From Proteiniborus sp. DW1 (GTDB taxonomy: Bacteria > Bacillota > Clostridia > Tissierellales > Proteiniboraceae): 64,000 nucleotides of DNA. The DNA lies in assembly GCF_900095305.1 (NCBI RefSeq), contig NZ_FMDO01000031.1, positions 1 through 64,000 on the forward strand, given 5' to 3'. Made by a program: the position numbers and the translations under genes. Positions 1-9,426 of this stretch are shown one piece after another. Below the pieces are notes generated by a model. The model saw nothing but the letters and a program-made list of their open reading frames with translations, ran no database searches and was not told where the DNA came from. Position 1 is the stretch's first letter. Each line of letters opens with the position of its first letter.

Positions 1-165
1 TTTTAAAGGGATTTTTCGAATTTTCATTCAGAAAATTGCTATTAGGTCAAAGGTAAAGAGAACAGAAAATTTGCGAGTTAATAGATTTGAGATTCAGAAC
101 TTATAAGCCTGTTAAAGCTTGATGTTTTACAGGTTTAAGGTTAGAAAATTTTTTTAAAAATTCTA

Positions 166-195
166 TTGACTTTTTAAATGCATTTTGATTATAAT
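166..195 (+). promoter_or_regulatory. Sigma-A type promoter for the polyamine regulator/transport operon
   Basis: TTGACT at 166-171 and TATAAT at 190-195 are separated by 18 bases, about 80 bases before the first gene. The -10 box is perfect and the -35 box has one mismatch. It is the only good promoter in the first 273 bases. The rest of that leader is AT-rich and shows no gene. Confidence 0.65.
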
Positions 196-273
196 ATACT
201 AGTTGCATGTAATGGTTTAGTAATTATAAACAAAAAGTTTAATAAAGAGCTAATTTAACAAGGAGGATTTTCC

Positions 274-813
274 GTGAAAATAGGTGAAAAAATTAGGAGA
301 CTTAGAGTTAAGAGCTCTTTAACCCAAGAAGAGCTAGCCAATAGGTGCGAGCTTACAAAGGGTTTCATCTCTCAGCTTGAAAGAGATCTTACATCTCCAT
401 CTATTGCAACACTGGTGGATATACTAGAAGGTTTAGGAACAAATCTGAGAGATTTTTTTAATGAAATCGAAGATGAAAAAATAGTCTTTTCTAAAGATGA
501 TGTGTTTGTTACTGAAAATGAGGAGTTTAAATATACTTTAAACTGGTTAATTCCAAATGCTCAAAAAAACCAAATGGAGCCTATTCTTTTAGAATTAGAG
601 CCAGGAGGCAGCTCTAAAGAGGATTATCCCCATGAAGGTGAAGAATTTGGATATGTTTTATCAGGTACTATTTATATACACATAGGAAAGGAAAGATATA
701 AAGCAAAAAAAGGTGAAAGTTTTTATTTTAAAGCCCATTCAAATCATTATATAGAGAATATTGGTAAAGCTAAAGCTAAAGTACTATGGGTGAGTACACC
801 GCCAAATTTTTAA
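274..813 (+). CDS. XRE-family regulator with C-terminal cupin domain (PuuR-like)
   Basis: Predicted DNA-binding regulator of 179 residues. Residues 3-60 form a helix-turn-helix of the XRE type (TQEELANRCELTKGFISQLE). Residues about 105-177 form a small cupin barrel with the usual His/Glu-rich turn (HEGEEFGYVLSG). XRE-cupin proteins of this size next to pot genes normally sense polyamines or related amines; that ligand is inferred from the neighbours, not seen in the sequence. The GTG start follows AGGAGG with a 7-base gap. The stop is 20 bases before the ATPase gene, so the regulator probably heads and controls the operon. Confidence 0.88.
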   Translation: MKIGEKIRRLRVKSSLTQEELANRCELTKGFISQLERDLTSPSIATLVDILEGLGTNLRDFFNEIEDEKIVFSKDDVFVTENEEFKYTLNWLIPNAQKNQMEPILLELEPGGSSKEDYPHEGEEFGYVLSGTIYIHIGKERYKAKKGESFYFKAHSNHYIENIGKAKAKVLWVSTPPNF

Positions 814-833
814 AGAGCTAGGGGGGAAGATAA

Positions 834-1877
834 TTGGAGAATAATATGATAATTGAATTAAAAAATATTTCTAAACAGTATGATGGAGCAGATGTACTTA
901 AAGATATTAATCTCTATATTAGAAGAAATGAGTTTTTAACCTTACTTGGACCAAGTGGTTGTGGTAAAACTACTACACTTAGGATTATTGGAGGTTTCGA
1001 ACAGCCTTCAACTGGTGATATAATTTTTGAGGGAAATAAGATAAATGATGTTCCCCCATTTAAAAGACAAATAAATACAGTGTTTCAAAAATATGCATTG
1101 TTTCCTCATATGAATGTGTTTGAAAATATAGCCTTTGGTCTTAAAATCAAAAAGATTCCTAAAAATGAGATAATTGAGAGGGTACAGAGAATCCTTAGAC
1201 TAGTAAATTTAAGTGGATATGAAAAAAGAGATGTCAACTCATTAAGTGGTGGACAGCAGCAAAGGATTGCAATTGCTAGAGCGTTGGTGAACGAGCCTAA
1301 GGTGCTACTTTTAGATGAACCCTTAGGAGCATTAGACTTGAAACTTAGGAAAGACATGCAAATAGAACTAAAAAACATGCAAAAAAGAGTTGGTATCACT
1401 TTTATATATGTGACGCACGATCAAGAAGAAGCACTAACTATGTCCGATACTATAATCGTAATGGACAAAGGTAGAATTCAACAAATTGGTACTCCTGAAG
1501 ATATATATAATGAACCCAAAAATGCATTTGTTGCTGACTTCATAGGAGAAAGCAATATTATTGAAGGTACTATGATAAGAGATTTATTAGTTGAGTTTGC
1601 AGGTACAAAATTCGTTTGTGTTGATAAAGGATTTGGTGAAAATACTCCTGTTGATATTGTCATAAGACCAGAAGATATTAAAGTTGTACCAGAAGAAGAA
1701 GGAATGATTTCTGGAATGGTAACCTCTGTTACTTTTAAAGGAGTGCATTATGAAATGCTAGTACAGGAAAAGGACAGAGTGTGGATGATACACAGTACAG
1801 TAATGGAGCCTGTAGGTTCACATATCGGTATGGTATTTGAACCTGAAAGCATTCACATTATGAAAAAGGTGGGATAA
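834..1877 (+). CDS. potA: Spermidine/putrescine ABC transporter ATP-binding protein
   Basis: ATPase subunit that powers polyamine import from the inner face of the membrane. Walker A GPSGCGKT is at residues 39-46, the signature LSGGQQQR at 137-144, Walker B LLLDEP at about 158-163, and the H-loop THD near 196. A C-terminal TOBE-type regulatory domain covers roughly residues 240-345. Its 347 residues are normal for PotA. The TTG start at 834 is preferred because a GGGGGG ribosome site lies 7 bases upstream; the ATG at 846 would be 19 bases away. It is followed after 2 bases by the permease gene. Confidence 0.93.
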   Translation: MENNMIIELKNISKQYDGADVLKDINLYIRRNEFLTLLGPSGCGKTTTLRIIGGFEQPSTGDIIFEGNKINDVPPFKRQINTVFQKYALFPHMNVFENIAFGLKIKKIPKNEIIERVQRILRLVNLSGYEKRDVNSLSGGQQQRIAIARALVNEPKVLLLDEPLGALDLKLRKDMQIELKNMQKRVGITFIYVTHDQEEALTMSDTIIVMDKGRIQQIGTPEDIYNEPKNAFVADFIGESNIIEGTMIRDLLVEFAGTKFVCVDKGFGENTPVDIVIRPEDIKVVPEEEGMISGMVTSVTFKGVHYEMLVQEKDRVWMIHSTVMEPVGSHIGMVFEPESIHIMKKVG

Positions 1878-1879
1878 GA

Positions 1880-2713
1880 ATGAAAAAAAACATATCAACT
1901 TTCCCATTTTTAGTTTGGGTGACTTTGTTTACTATAGTACCTCTTTTACTGGTATTGCTTTTTAGCTTTACTGAAGGAGATGTTCAAAATATTAGAGAGT
2001 TGAAATTTACCTTGGATAACTTTAAAAGGTTTATGCAGCCAAATTATATAAATATAATTAGTCGTTCAGCAGGCCTTGCTCTAATATCAACAGTGATTTG
2101 CTTAGTTCTAGGATATCCTATGGCCATGATATTAGCAGGAATGGAAGAAAAGAAAAGAAACTTTTGGGTACTCTTATTCATTGTACCTATGTGGATGAAC
2201 TTTCTATTAAGAACATATGCTTGGATGACACTTCTAGGAAAGCAAGGACTTATAAATACTTTTTTAGAATTTTTAGGATTACCAACATTAAATTTACTAT
2301 ATAACAATGGAGCAGTCATCCTAGGTATGGTTTACAACTTTATACCGTTTATGGTTCTACCAATATATACAGTCTTAAGTAAGATAGATAAAAGTATTAT
2401 AGAAGCAGCAGAGGACCTAGGCTCTAACAGGCTAACTGTTTTTAGAAAGGTTATTTTCCCCCTAAGTATACCAGGAGTAGCTTCCGGTATAACTATGGTG
2501 TTCATGCCAGCAGTTAGTACGTTTGTTATTTCCAGATTATTAGGTGGAAATAGGTATATGCTTATAGGTAACTTAATAGAACAGCAATTCTTAACAGTAT
2601 ATGATTGGCATTTTGGCTCAGCTATTTCTATTATTATGATGATAATAATACTTATAGCCATGGGATTTATGGAGAGGTTTGATAAAGATAAAGAGGGGGG
2701 CAGGTTATGGTAG
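1880..2713 (+). CDS. potB: Spermidine/putrescine ABC transporter permease PotB
   Basis: Inner-membrane permease of 277 residues with about six hydrophobic segments. The binding-protein-dependent transport motif that docks the ATPase is visible (EAAEDLGSNRLTVFRKVIFP, near residue 175). It begins 2 bases after potA and overlaps potC by 7 bases, so translation is probably coupled. Pairing with PotC is expected to form the heterodimeric channel. Identification rests on family features plus the complete potABCD order. Confidence 0.92.
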   Translation: MKKNISTFPFLVWVTLFTIVPLLLVLLFSFTEGDVQNIRELKFTLDNFKRFMQPNYINIISRSAGLALISTVICLVLGYPMAMILAGMEEKKRNFWVLLFIVPMWMNFLLRTYAWMTLLGKQGLINTFLEFLGLPTLNLLYNNGAVILGMVYNFIPFMVLPIYTVLSKIDKSIIEAAEDLGSNRLTVFRKVIFPLSIPGVASGITMVFMPAVSTFVISRLLGGNRYMLIGNLIEQQFLTVYDWHFGSAISIIMMIIILIAMGFMERFDKDKEGGRLW

Positions 2714-3498
2714 AAAAATGGTTAAAGAGATCTTATTCCTTTTTAATGTATTTATTTCTTTATGCTCCCATAATAGTTTTGATAATTTATTCATTTAACA
2801 ATTCAAAGTCAAGAGGAAATTGGGATGGATTCACTTTTAAGTGGTATGTTGAATTGTTTCAAGATAAGCAAATAATGAAAGCATTATATTATACAGTAAT
2901 AGTAGCATTTTTTTCTTCAATTATTGCAACAATAATAGGGACCTTAGCAGCTATAGGAATACACAATTCAGGACATGTACAGAAAAAAATACTATTAAAC
3001 TTAAACTATATTCCTGTTCTAAATCCTGACATAGTAACAGGAGTGGCTCTGATGACGCTTTTCATATTTGTTGGCAAACAAATGGGATTAGTTACTATGT
3101 TATTAGCACATATTACGTTTAATATACCCTATGTAATATTATCTGTTTTGCCAAAGTTAAAGCAATTAAACAAACACTTAGCGGAGGCGGCGATGGATTT
3201 AGGAGCAACGCCCTTATATGCTTTTAGGAAGGTAGTGCTACCTGAAATTATGCCAGGAATTGTATCTGGTGCCTTAATAGCTTTTACTATGTCTATAGAT
3301 GATTTTGTAATTAGTTTTTTCACCACAGGCTCAGGTGTGCAAAATTTATCTATTAAAATATTTACTATGGCGAGAAGAGGAATTAATCCTAAATTAAATG
3401 CATTATCTACTCTCATGTTTTTAAGTGTTTTAATTCTTCTGCTGTTAATAAATAGAAGAAGCTCATTAGAGATTAAAGGAAAGGATGATGTAGCTTGA
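2707..3498 (+). CDS. potC: Spermidine/putrescine ABC transporter permease PotC
   Basis: Second permease of the polyamine importer, 263 residues, with six predicted membrane segments. Its EAA loop reads EAAMDLGATPLYAFRKVVLP. The start overlaps the end of potB, and its own stop overlaps the TTG start of potD by 4 bases. This overlap chain indicates one tightly coupled transcript. Nothing in the sequence suggests damage or truncation. Confidence 0.92.
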   Translation: MVEKWLKRSYSFLMYLFLYAPIIVLIIYSFNNSKSRGNWDGFTFKWYVELFQDKQIMKALYYTVIVAFFSSIIATIIGTLAAIGIHNSGHVQKKILLNLNYIPVLNPDIVTGVALMTLFIFVGKQMGLVTMLLAHITFNIPYVILSVLPKLKQLNKHLAEAAMDLGATPLYAFRKVVLPEIMPGIVSGALIAFTMSIDDFVISFFTTGSGVQNLSIKIFTMARRGINPKLNALSTLMFLSVLILLLLINRRSSLEIKGKDDVA

Positions 3499-4535
3499 GA
3501 AAGAGTATAAGAGTATTATCTTTAATTATAGTATTGACAATGGTTTTAATTAGTTCTGGTTGCAGTAGTGATGATAGAGTTGTGCTTAATGTATATAATT
3601 GGGGAGACTATATAGACGAGTCAGTTATAGAAGAATTTGAAAAAGAGTTTAATATCAAAGTAAACTATGAGGATTTTGCTACTAATGAAGAAATGTATGT
3701 AAAAATCAAGTCAGGTGGAACAAACTATGATGTTGTTTTTCCTTCAGACTATATGATTGAAAAAATGATTAGAGAAGACTTACTGCTTAAGCTTGACATG
3801 AATAATATACCTAACTTTGAAAATATAGACGATAGATTTAAGGATCTAGACTTTGATCCTAACAATGAATATTCAGTACCATATATGTGGGGAACTGTAG
3901 GAATACTATATAACTCAAAAATGGTAGATGAACCCGTAGATAGCTGGGATATATTATGGGATAGCAAATACAAGGGGCAAATACTTATGCTTGATAGTCA
4001 AAGAGATTCTATAGGTGTAGCCTTGAAGAAATTAGGATATTCATTAAATACTAGGAATGTAGATGAGTTAGAGAAGGCAAAGGAAGAATTGATAAAGCAA
4101 AAGCCCCTATTATTAGCCTATGTAGGGGATGAAATAAAAGATATGATGATAGGAGAAGAAGCTGCACTAGCTGTTGTATGGTCTGGGGATGCAGTATATA
4201 TGATGGAAGAAAATGAAGATTTAAGATATGTAGTACCTAAGGAAGGCAGCAACAAATGGTTTGATAATATGGTGATACCAAAGACAAGCCAAAATAAAAA
4301 GGAAGCAGAAATGTTTATTAACTTCATGAGTAGACCAGAAATTGCGCAAAAAAACACTGAGTATATAGGATATTCAACTACAAATAAAGAGACAATGAAA
4401 TTACTCGATCCAGATGTGCTAAATAATGAAGTAGCCTATCCTAGTGATGATATAATAAATAATTGTGAGGTTTTCCTAGATCCAGGAGAATTTTTAAGAG
4501 AATATGATAGAGTATGGACTGATATAAAAAGCTAA
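3495..4535 (+). CDS. potD: Spermidine/putrescine-binding lipoprotein
   Basis: Extracellular solute-binding protein of 346 residues. It has an N-terminal signal and a lipobox ending in Cys23 (LISSGC), so it should be anchored to the outer face of the membrane. The sequence NVYNWGDYIDESVIEEFEKE just after the anchor is characteristic of PotD/PotF proteins. VPYMWGTVGILYN and SWDILWD are further family blocks. The TTG start at 3495 is embedded in the potC stop region. A strong terminator begins at its stop codon, so this is the last gene of the operon. Confidence 0.93.
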   Translation: MRKSIRVLSLIIVLTMVLISSGCSSDDRVVLNVYNWGDYIDESVIEEFEKEFNIKVNYEDFATNEEMYVKIKSGGTNYDVVFPSDYMIEKMIREDLLLKLDMNNIPNFENIDDRFKDLDFDPNNEYSVPYMWGTVGILYNSKMVDEPVDSWDILWDSKYKGQILMLDSQRDSIGVALKKLGYSLNTRNVDELEKAKEELIKQKPLLLAYVGDEIKDMMIGEEAALAVVWSGDAVYMMEENEDLRYVVPKEGSNKWFDNMVIPKTSQNKKEAEMFINFMSRPEIAQKNTEYIGYSTTNKETMKLLDPDVLNNEVAYPSDDIINNCEVFLDPGEFLREYDRVWTDIKS

Positions 4536-4558
4536 ACCACGGAATTCCGTGGTTTTTC
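4535..4558 (+). terminator. Rho-independent terminator after potD
   Basis: Perfect 8-bp stem (AACCACGG / CCGTGGTT) with an AATT loop, followed by TTTTTCT. It begins on the last base of the potD stop codon. Confidence 0.85.
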
Positions 4559-4663
4559 TGTACTGTAGAACTGTACAACGATACACATGATTAAAACTTT
4601 AACAAAGGGGTACTAATAAAAAGAGCACATGTACATAAATTTAAGTAAAATAGGAGGGGTTTT

Positions 4664-5857
4664 GTGATTTTAAATTATGTGATTATTGGAAACGGTATTG
4701 CAGGGTTATCCGCCGCGAAAGAAATTAGAAATAATGATAAAGAAGGAAATATAACTATTATTACATCAGAAGAGTATTTAACATATTACAGGGTAAAGCT
4801 TTCTCATTATATCAGCAAAACATTTGATGATGATGAGCTTCTAGTAAATAAAAAAAGCTGGTATGAAGAAAACAATATAGAGGTATTACTAAGTAAGATA
4901 GTGGAAAAAATAGATGTTGATAAAAAGGAAGTTAGACTAGATGATGGCAAAGTTGTAGCATATGATAAGCTTTTGCTTGCTAATGGAAGTAAACCATTTG
5001 TACCACCAATAGCAGGTAAGTTTAAAGAAGGTGTATTTGCATTAAGGTCATTAAGGGACTTAAAAGTTATTAAGAATTACTTTAGCTCATGTGAAGACAT
5101 AACTGTAATAGGAGGAGGACTTCTAGGATTAGAGGCAGCTTGGGCAATAAAAGAGCTAGGAAAGAAAGTAAATGTAGTGGAGTTTTTCCCGTATTTACTT
5201 CCTAGACAATTAGACAAAGAATTATCAGAATTAGTTTCTCAAAAGCTAAGAGATAATGGACTTAACTTATATTTTGATACTGCTGCTGAAGAAATATTAG
5301 GGGAATCAAAGGCAAATGGTTTAAGATTCAAGGATAATAGTGAAATCAAGACAGATGCTATTCTATTCTCAGCTGGCATTAGACCAAATGTTGACTTAGT
5401 AAGAGATACAGCTATAGAGTTTGATAGGGGAGTCAAAGTAGATACCTATTTAAAGACAAATATAGAGGATGTATATGCAGCAGGAGATATTGCAGAAATA
5501 AATGGAGTAGTATTAGGACTTTGGACAGCAGCAAATGAACAAGGAAAAATTGCAGGCGCTAATATCACAGGAGCAAATAAGGAATATAAGTTGCCAGAGC
5601 CGTTTACTACAATGACTATTGGAGACATATCTCTATTTTCAGCAGGAAATATAAAGGACTTTAATGAAGTATTAAAGTTTGATGAAGGAGATAATCATTT
5701 CAGACTCTTTATAACTGACAACAAAATAACTGGTGCTATTCTTCTTGGGAACTTGTCAAAAATGTCAAGTGTAAGGAAAGCAGTTACTAGCAATAGAGAT
5801 ATTTCAGAATATCTGAAAGATGGTCTTAGTTGTGTAGAAATCATAAATAGACTTTAG
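4664..5857 (+). CDS. NAD(P)H/FAD-dependent oxidoreductase (rubredoxin/nitrite reductase-like)
   Basis: Flavoprotein of 397 residues in the two-dinucleotide-fold disulfide-reductase-like family. The FAD-binding GNGIAG is at residues 9-14, the NAD-binding GGGLLG at 150-155, and the second FAD contact is VYAAGDIAE near residue 270. Clostridial relatives include NADH:rubredoxin oxidoreductases and the FAD domain of NirB. A role in passing electrons to a small redox protein (O2 or peroxide defence) is plausible but inferred. The GTG start follows GGAGGGG by 5 bases. It is monocistronic, with a palindromic element downstream. Confidence 0.85.
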   Translation: MILNYVIIGNGIAGLSAAKEIRNNDKEGNITIITSEEYLTYYRVKLSHYISKTFDDDELLVNKKSWYEENNIEVLLSKIVEKIDVDKKEVRLDDGKVVAYDKLLLANGSKPFVPPIAGKFKEGVFALRSLRDLKVIKNYFSSCEDITVIGGGLLGLEAAWAIKELGKKVNVVEFFPYLLPRQLDKELSELVSQKLRDNGLNLYFDTAAEEILGESKANGLRFKDNSEIKTDAILFSAGIRPNVDLVRDTAIEFDRGVKVDTYLKTNIEDVYAAGDIAEINGVVLGLWTAANEQGKIAGANITGANKEYKLPEPFTTMTIGDISLFSAGNIKDFNEVLKFDEGDNHFRLFITDNKITGAILLGNLSKMSSVRKAVTSNRDISEYLKDGLSCVEIINRL

Positions 5858-5905
5858 AAGCAAGGGGATTTCTGCACAATATATAATATTATAACACAAA
5901 AAGTT

Positions 5906-5977
5906 AAAGAGATTCTTCTAGCTTGTGCTAATATGCTTTGCATTTTGTCATACTGAGCCTAAGGGAAGAATCTCTTT
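5906..5977. repeat. Palindromic dispersed element, copy 1
   Basis: A 72-base element with perfect 13-base inverted ends (AAAGAGATTCTTC / GAAGAATCTCTTT). Its reverse complement aligns along its length with the element at 18911-18978, including the inner TATGACAA and TGCAAA blocks. It lies between two convergent genes and reads as a hairpin with T-rich flanks on both strands, so it may double as a bidirectional terminator. Confidence 0.8.
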
Positions 5978-6001
5978 TAGTTTAAATTATATACAACAAA
6001 T

Positions 6002-7168
6002 TTAGTCAAATTGCTTTTCTTCACAGTTCTGCCTCTTAATTTTAGGAAATAAGTGCTTGTATTTTAGTATAATTCCAGTAGAAAAGGCAGTTATAGGAAT
6101 AGCTACAATTAAGCCAATGCTACCTACCAAGGCTCTTACAATTTCAGTTGCTATCATATCTAAGTTTAATATCTTTATTAAAGGCGTTTCATAGGCCATG
6201 AAAAGAAGTAGTAGTGGGATAGAGCTGCCTGTATATGCTAGTATTAGTGTATTAGACATAGTGCCCATAACATCTTTTCCAATATTAAGTCCAGAAGAAA
6301 TTAACGTCTTTGGTGGTATTTCAGGATTTATTGCCTTCATTTCATACATAGCTGAAGCTATTGACATACCTATATCCATTACTGCGCCAAGAGTTCCAAT
6401 AATAATGCCTGCAAACAAAAGCCCCCTATAATCGAAGTTAATCTGTTGAGGAATAAACATTAGCATATTAGCTTCCTCACTGCTAAGACCAGTTAACTTT
6501 ACTAAAGAACCAACAATATAAGCTAGGACACCTGCAGTTACCACTCCACCTACAGTACCTATGATAGCAGAGAAGGACTTTATATTAATTCCAGCAATAA
6601 TAATAAATGTGACTGAGGTAATAATTGTAGCTGAAACAATAGCTATCCAAATTGGATTATGGCCTTTAAGGATCAATGGTAGCATGAATTTCATCATAAC
6701 TATACCAGTTAAAGTAAGTGAAATAACGGACTTTATACCTTGCTTTTTTCCTATTAATATCAATAGGCTTGCAAAAATTAATAGCAACATACCAGAATAT
6801 TTATCTCTTGCAAATTCAGATATGGCGATTTGTGGGATTCCATTTTCGTCTTCTTCTATATCTAATATTACATTATCACCTTTTTTAACTATAATATCAA
6901 AAACTGGATTGCCACTGACGTAATTATCGATTATGAACTCTTGATTTTTATATTTTCCATTAGTGACTTTGATTTTTACAACTTGATGATCAATGTTTAG
7001 CTCACCAGTGTTATTTTCATTAATGTTTTGTAAATCAGATAATACCTCTAATACTTTACCTCTAGCATAGAAATAATCTAGTTCAAAATCATCTATTTCA
7101 TCTCCTGCAAAATTAAAAGAAGAACTGAGTATAAGCAATGCTATTATTAAACATAAGATTTTTTTCAA
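6002..7168 (-). CDS. YibE/F family membrane protein
   Basis: Membrane protein of 388 residues. It has an N-terminal signal-like segment (residues 3-22) and an extracytoplasmic region to about residue 125 rich in beta-type sequence. About eight hydrophobic segments follow, with the conserved family block around GTLGAVMDIGMSIASAMYE. YibE/F proteins have no settled biochemical function. The start is TTG at 7168, 9 bases after AAGGAGG on the minus strand. It is convergent with the upstream oxidoreductase gene and divergent from the degV-like gene. Confidence 0.85.
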   Translation of the reverse strand: MKKILCLIIALLILSSSFNFAGDEIDDFELDYFYARGKVLEVLSDLQNINENNTGELNIDHQVVKIKVTNGKYKNQEFIIDNYVSGNPVFDIIVKKGDNVILDIEEDENGIPQIAISEFARDKYSGMLLLIFASLLILIGKKQGIKSVISLTLTGIVMMKFMLPLILKGHNPIWIAIVSATIITSVTFIIIAGINIKSFSAIIGTVGGVVTAGVLAYIVGSLVKLTGLSSEEANMLMFIPQQINFDYRGLLFAGIIIGTLGAVMDIGMSIASAMYEMKAINPEIPPKTLISSGLNIGKDVMGTMSNTLILAYTGSSIPLLLLFMAYETPLIKILNLDMIATEIVRALVGSIGLIVAIPITAFSTGIILKYKHLFPKIKRQNCEEKQFD

Positions 7169-7339
7169 AAAAATTCCTCCTTATAACAGGTCTTTATTTA
7201 TTATATCATATTAAGAGTGAAATTAAGCTTTCATTTTCTTATAAATTTTTGTTCATAAATATATCTTGCATCTGATATTAGTATCTGGTACTATTAACAT
7301 ATATTATTAACATATACTATAATAGAGGTGACGGAATAT

Positions 7340-8167
7340 ATGAGAAGAATTCAGATAGTAACAGACAGTACAGCTTATTTTATAAAGGAAGAGGCTATTA
7401 GTAAAAAAATAAACATTGTTCCTCTATCAGTTAATTTTAGTGGAAGCATAAATAAAGAAGGTTTTTCAGGTGAATTTAAAGATTTTTTTGATAAACTAAA
7501 GAATTCAAATGGATTTCCCACAACTTCACAACCATCAGTTGGTGACTTTGTTGAAGCATACAAGAGAGCATTTAAGGCAGGAGATGAGATAATTGCAATA
7601 GTAATTTCAGCTGAGCTTAGTGGAACATATAACAGTGCCAGACTAGCTGCTGACATGGTAGCAAAAGATAAGATTACTATAATAGACTCGAAAACATCTG
7701 CAGGAAACCTAAAATTACTTGTAGAGACTGCTGTGCAATTATCAGAACAAGGATTATCCAGAAATGAAATTGAAAACCAAATAATTAAGCAAAGAGAAAG
7801 AATGAGTATCAATTTGACGGTAGATACATTAGAGTATTTAAAGCGTGGTGGTAGGCTGTCTAATACAACTGCCTTTATAGGAACATTACTTAATATTAAA
7901 CCTGTAATAGGACTAGTAGATGGTAAATTAGTTCCTGTAGGAAAGGAGAGAGGAAAAAAGAAAGCAATGGAAGCAATTATTTCAAAGGTACCAGAAATTG
8001 TGAAGAGGATTTCCATAGCACATGTACAAAATATAAGTGAGGCTGAGCAATACAAGAGTGAATTAGAAAAGAGATTTCCAAACGCTATAATTACAATAGA
8101 TGAGCTTGGGCCTGTAATAGGTTCTCATTTAGGACCTAAAGCTATAGGATTATGTTCAAGCTGGTAG
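7340..8167 (+). CDS. DegV family fatty-acid-binding protein
   Basis: Cytoplasmic two-domain lipid-binding protein of 275 residues. Family signatures are VTDSTAYF at the start, TTSQPSVGDF, the SAELSGTYNSAR block around the fatty-acid carboxylate site, DTLEYLKRGGRLS, and the C-terminal IGSHLGPKAIGL. DegV/FakB proteins present fatty acids to a kinase; no fakA-like gene is in the window. ATG at 7340 is chosen because GAGGTG lies 9 bases upstream. An in-frame GTG at 7328 overlaps that site and would add four residues. A terminator follows. Confidence 0.88.
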   Translation: MRRIQIVTDSTAYFIKEEAISKKINIVPLSVNFSGSINKEGFSGEFKDFFDKLKNSNGFPTTSQPSVGDFVEAYKRAFKAGDEIIAIVISAELSGTYNSARLAADMVAKDKITIIDSKTSAGNLKLLVETAVQLSEQGLSRNEIENQIIKQRERMSINLTVDTLEYLKRGGRLSNTTAFIGTLLNIKPVIGLVDGKLVPVGKERGKKKAMEAIISKVPEIVKRISIAHVQNISEAEQYKSELEKRFPNAIITIDELGPVIGSHLGPKAIGLCSSW

Positions 8168-8171
8168 ACAA

Positions 8172-8213
8172 AAAATCACTATATAATATAGGATTATATA
8201 GTGATTTTCTTAT
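8172..8213 (+). terminator. Terminator after the degV-like gene
   Basis: A long A/T-rich stem (AAATCACTATATAAT paired with ATTATATAGTGATTT) with a short loop, ending in TTTTCTT. It overlaps a spurious upstream extension of the next reading frame, which supports the later start of that gene. Confidence 0.75.
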
Positions 8214-8251
8214 GCTTGTGTGGTATTCTCATACTTAGAGGAGGAATGCTC

Positions 8252-9397
8252 ATGATAGTATCGCTAGCTGAATGCAGAAGCTATGATTATGAAAAAGTAA
8301 AGGAATCTATTATTAAAAGTATTAATAATCTTGGTGGAGTAGAGAAATATATAAATAAAGGAGATACAGTACTCTTAAAGCTAAATTTGCTAATGAAAAA
8401 GAAACCAGAAGAGGCAACCACAACCCATCCCGTGTTTGTAAGGGCATTAGCAGAGGTATTAATAGAATACGGAGCAAAGGTAGTTATTGGAGATAGTCCT
8501 GGTGGACCTTTTAATGAAAAAATACTAAGGGGAATATATAAATATTGTGGAATCGAAGAAATTGCTAATGAAGTAGGAGCTGATTTAAACTACAATACAA
8601 GTTCTCTTGAAGTAAAAAATGAAAAGGGAAAAATATTAAAATCTATGGAAGTGGCTGAAATGGTCACAAACGTTGATAAGGTTATTTCAGTTTCTAAGCT
8701 TAAAACTCATGGAATGATGTTGTTTACTGGGGCAGTTAAAAATATGTTCGGTATTATTCCAGGTCTACATAAGGCAGAATACCATTTCAAGATGCCGCAG
8801 GTAGAGGATTTTTCACAGGCATTATTAGATATTTGCTTATATGCAAGTCCAGTACTTTCTTTCATGGATGGGATAGTAGGTATGGAAGGAGCAGGACCTT
8901 CTGCTGGGGTGCCGAGGGAAATAGGAGTAGTATTAGCATCCCCTTCACCATATCATTTAGATGTTGTAGCTACTACAATAGTTAATATAGATCCATTAAA
9001 GGTTCCTACTATTCTAAGGGCAGTAGAAAGAGATATAGTTAAAGGAAATCTAGATGATATAGAACTTGTAGGTGATAGTATAGAAAAATTCAAAATTAAA
9101 GACTTTAAGGCTCCTCCTATAAGAAGTGTTCATTTTATTAAAGATAATAAGCCTTCTTTTATTAGAGATTTATCCAACAAATTGTTACAACCCAAACCAG
9201 TATTTGACCATAAATCCTGTATAGGCTGTAGAGATTGTGCTAACAACTGTCCTGCAAAGGTTATTGAAATGGTGAATAAGAAGCCAGTAGTAAATCTAGA
9301 AGGCTGTATAAGATGCTTTTGTTGCCAAGAACTTTGCCCTGAGAAGGCAATTGATATACATAGACCTATATTGATGAAGATATTGTCAAAGCTATAA
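8252..9397 (+). CDS. DUF362 domain protein with C-terminal 2[4Fe-4S] ferredoxin
   Basis: Protein of 381 residues. A DUF362 domain occupies about residues 1-300, with the typical blocks DTVLLKLNLLM, TTHPVFVRAL and SKLKTHGMMLFTGAVKN. A ferredoxin module with two Cys motifs follows (CIGCRDCANNCP and CIRCFCCQELCP), able to bind two 4Fe-4S clusters. DUF362 proteins are redox proteins of unknown substrate in anaerobes. ATG at 8252 is preferred: GAGGAGG lies 7 bases upstream, while the longer frame from GTG 8201 starts inside the preceding terminator. The gene sits 29 bases before aroB and may share its transcript. Confidence 0.85.
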   Translation: MIVSLAECRSYDYEKVKESIIKSINNLGGVEKYINKGDTVLLKLNLLMKKKPEEATTTHPVFVRALAEVLIEYGAKVVIGDSPGGPFNEKILRGIYKYCGIEEIANEVGADLNYNTSSLEVKNEKGKILKSMEVAEMVTNVDKVISVSKLKTHGMMLFTGAVKNMFGIIPGLHKAEYHFKMPQVEDFSQALLDICLYASPVLSFMDGIVGMEGAGPSAGVPREIGVVLASPSPYHLDVVATTIVNIDPLKVPTILRAVERDIVKGNLDDIELVGDSIEKFKIKDFKAPPIRSVHFIKDNKPSFIRDLSNKLLQPKPVFDHKSCIGCRDCANNCPAKVIEMVNKKPVVNLEGCIRCFCCQELCPEKAIDIHRPILMKILSKL

Positions 9398-9426
9398 ACT
9401 AATGAATTTTATAGGAGAGATTTATA

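Noticed and set aside
7290-7323. Short tandem repeat of ATTAACATAT plus TATAAT before the degV-like gene
   Set aside because: Only two units; the TATAAT would put the RNA start within the ribosome site, so it is not a convincing promoter or repeat.
7375-8055. A long minus-strand frame of 226 codons opposite the degV-like gene
   Set aside because: It is a shadow of an AT-rich gene with clear DegV motifs; it has no ribosome site and a low-complexity product.
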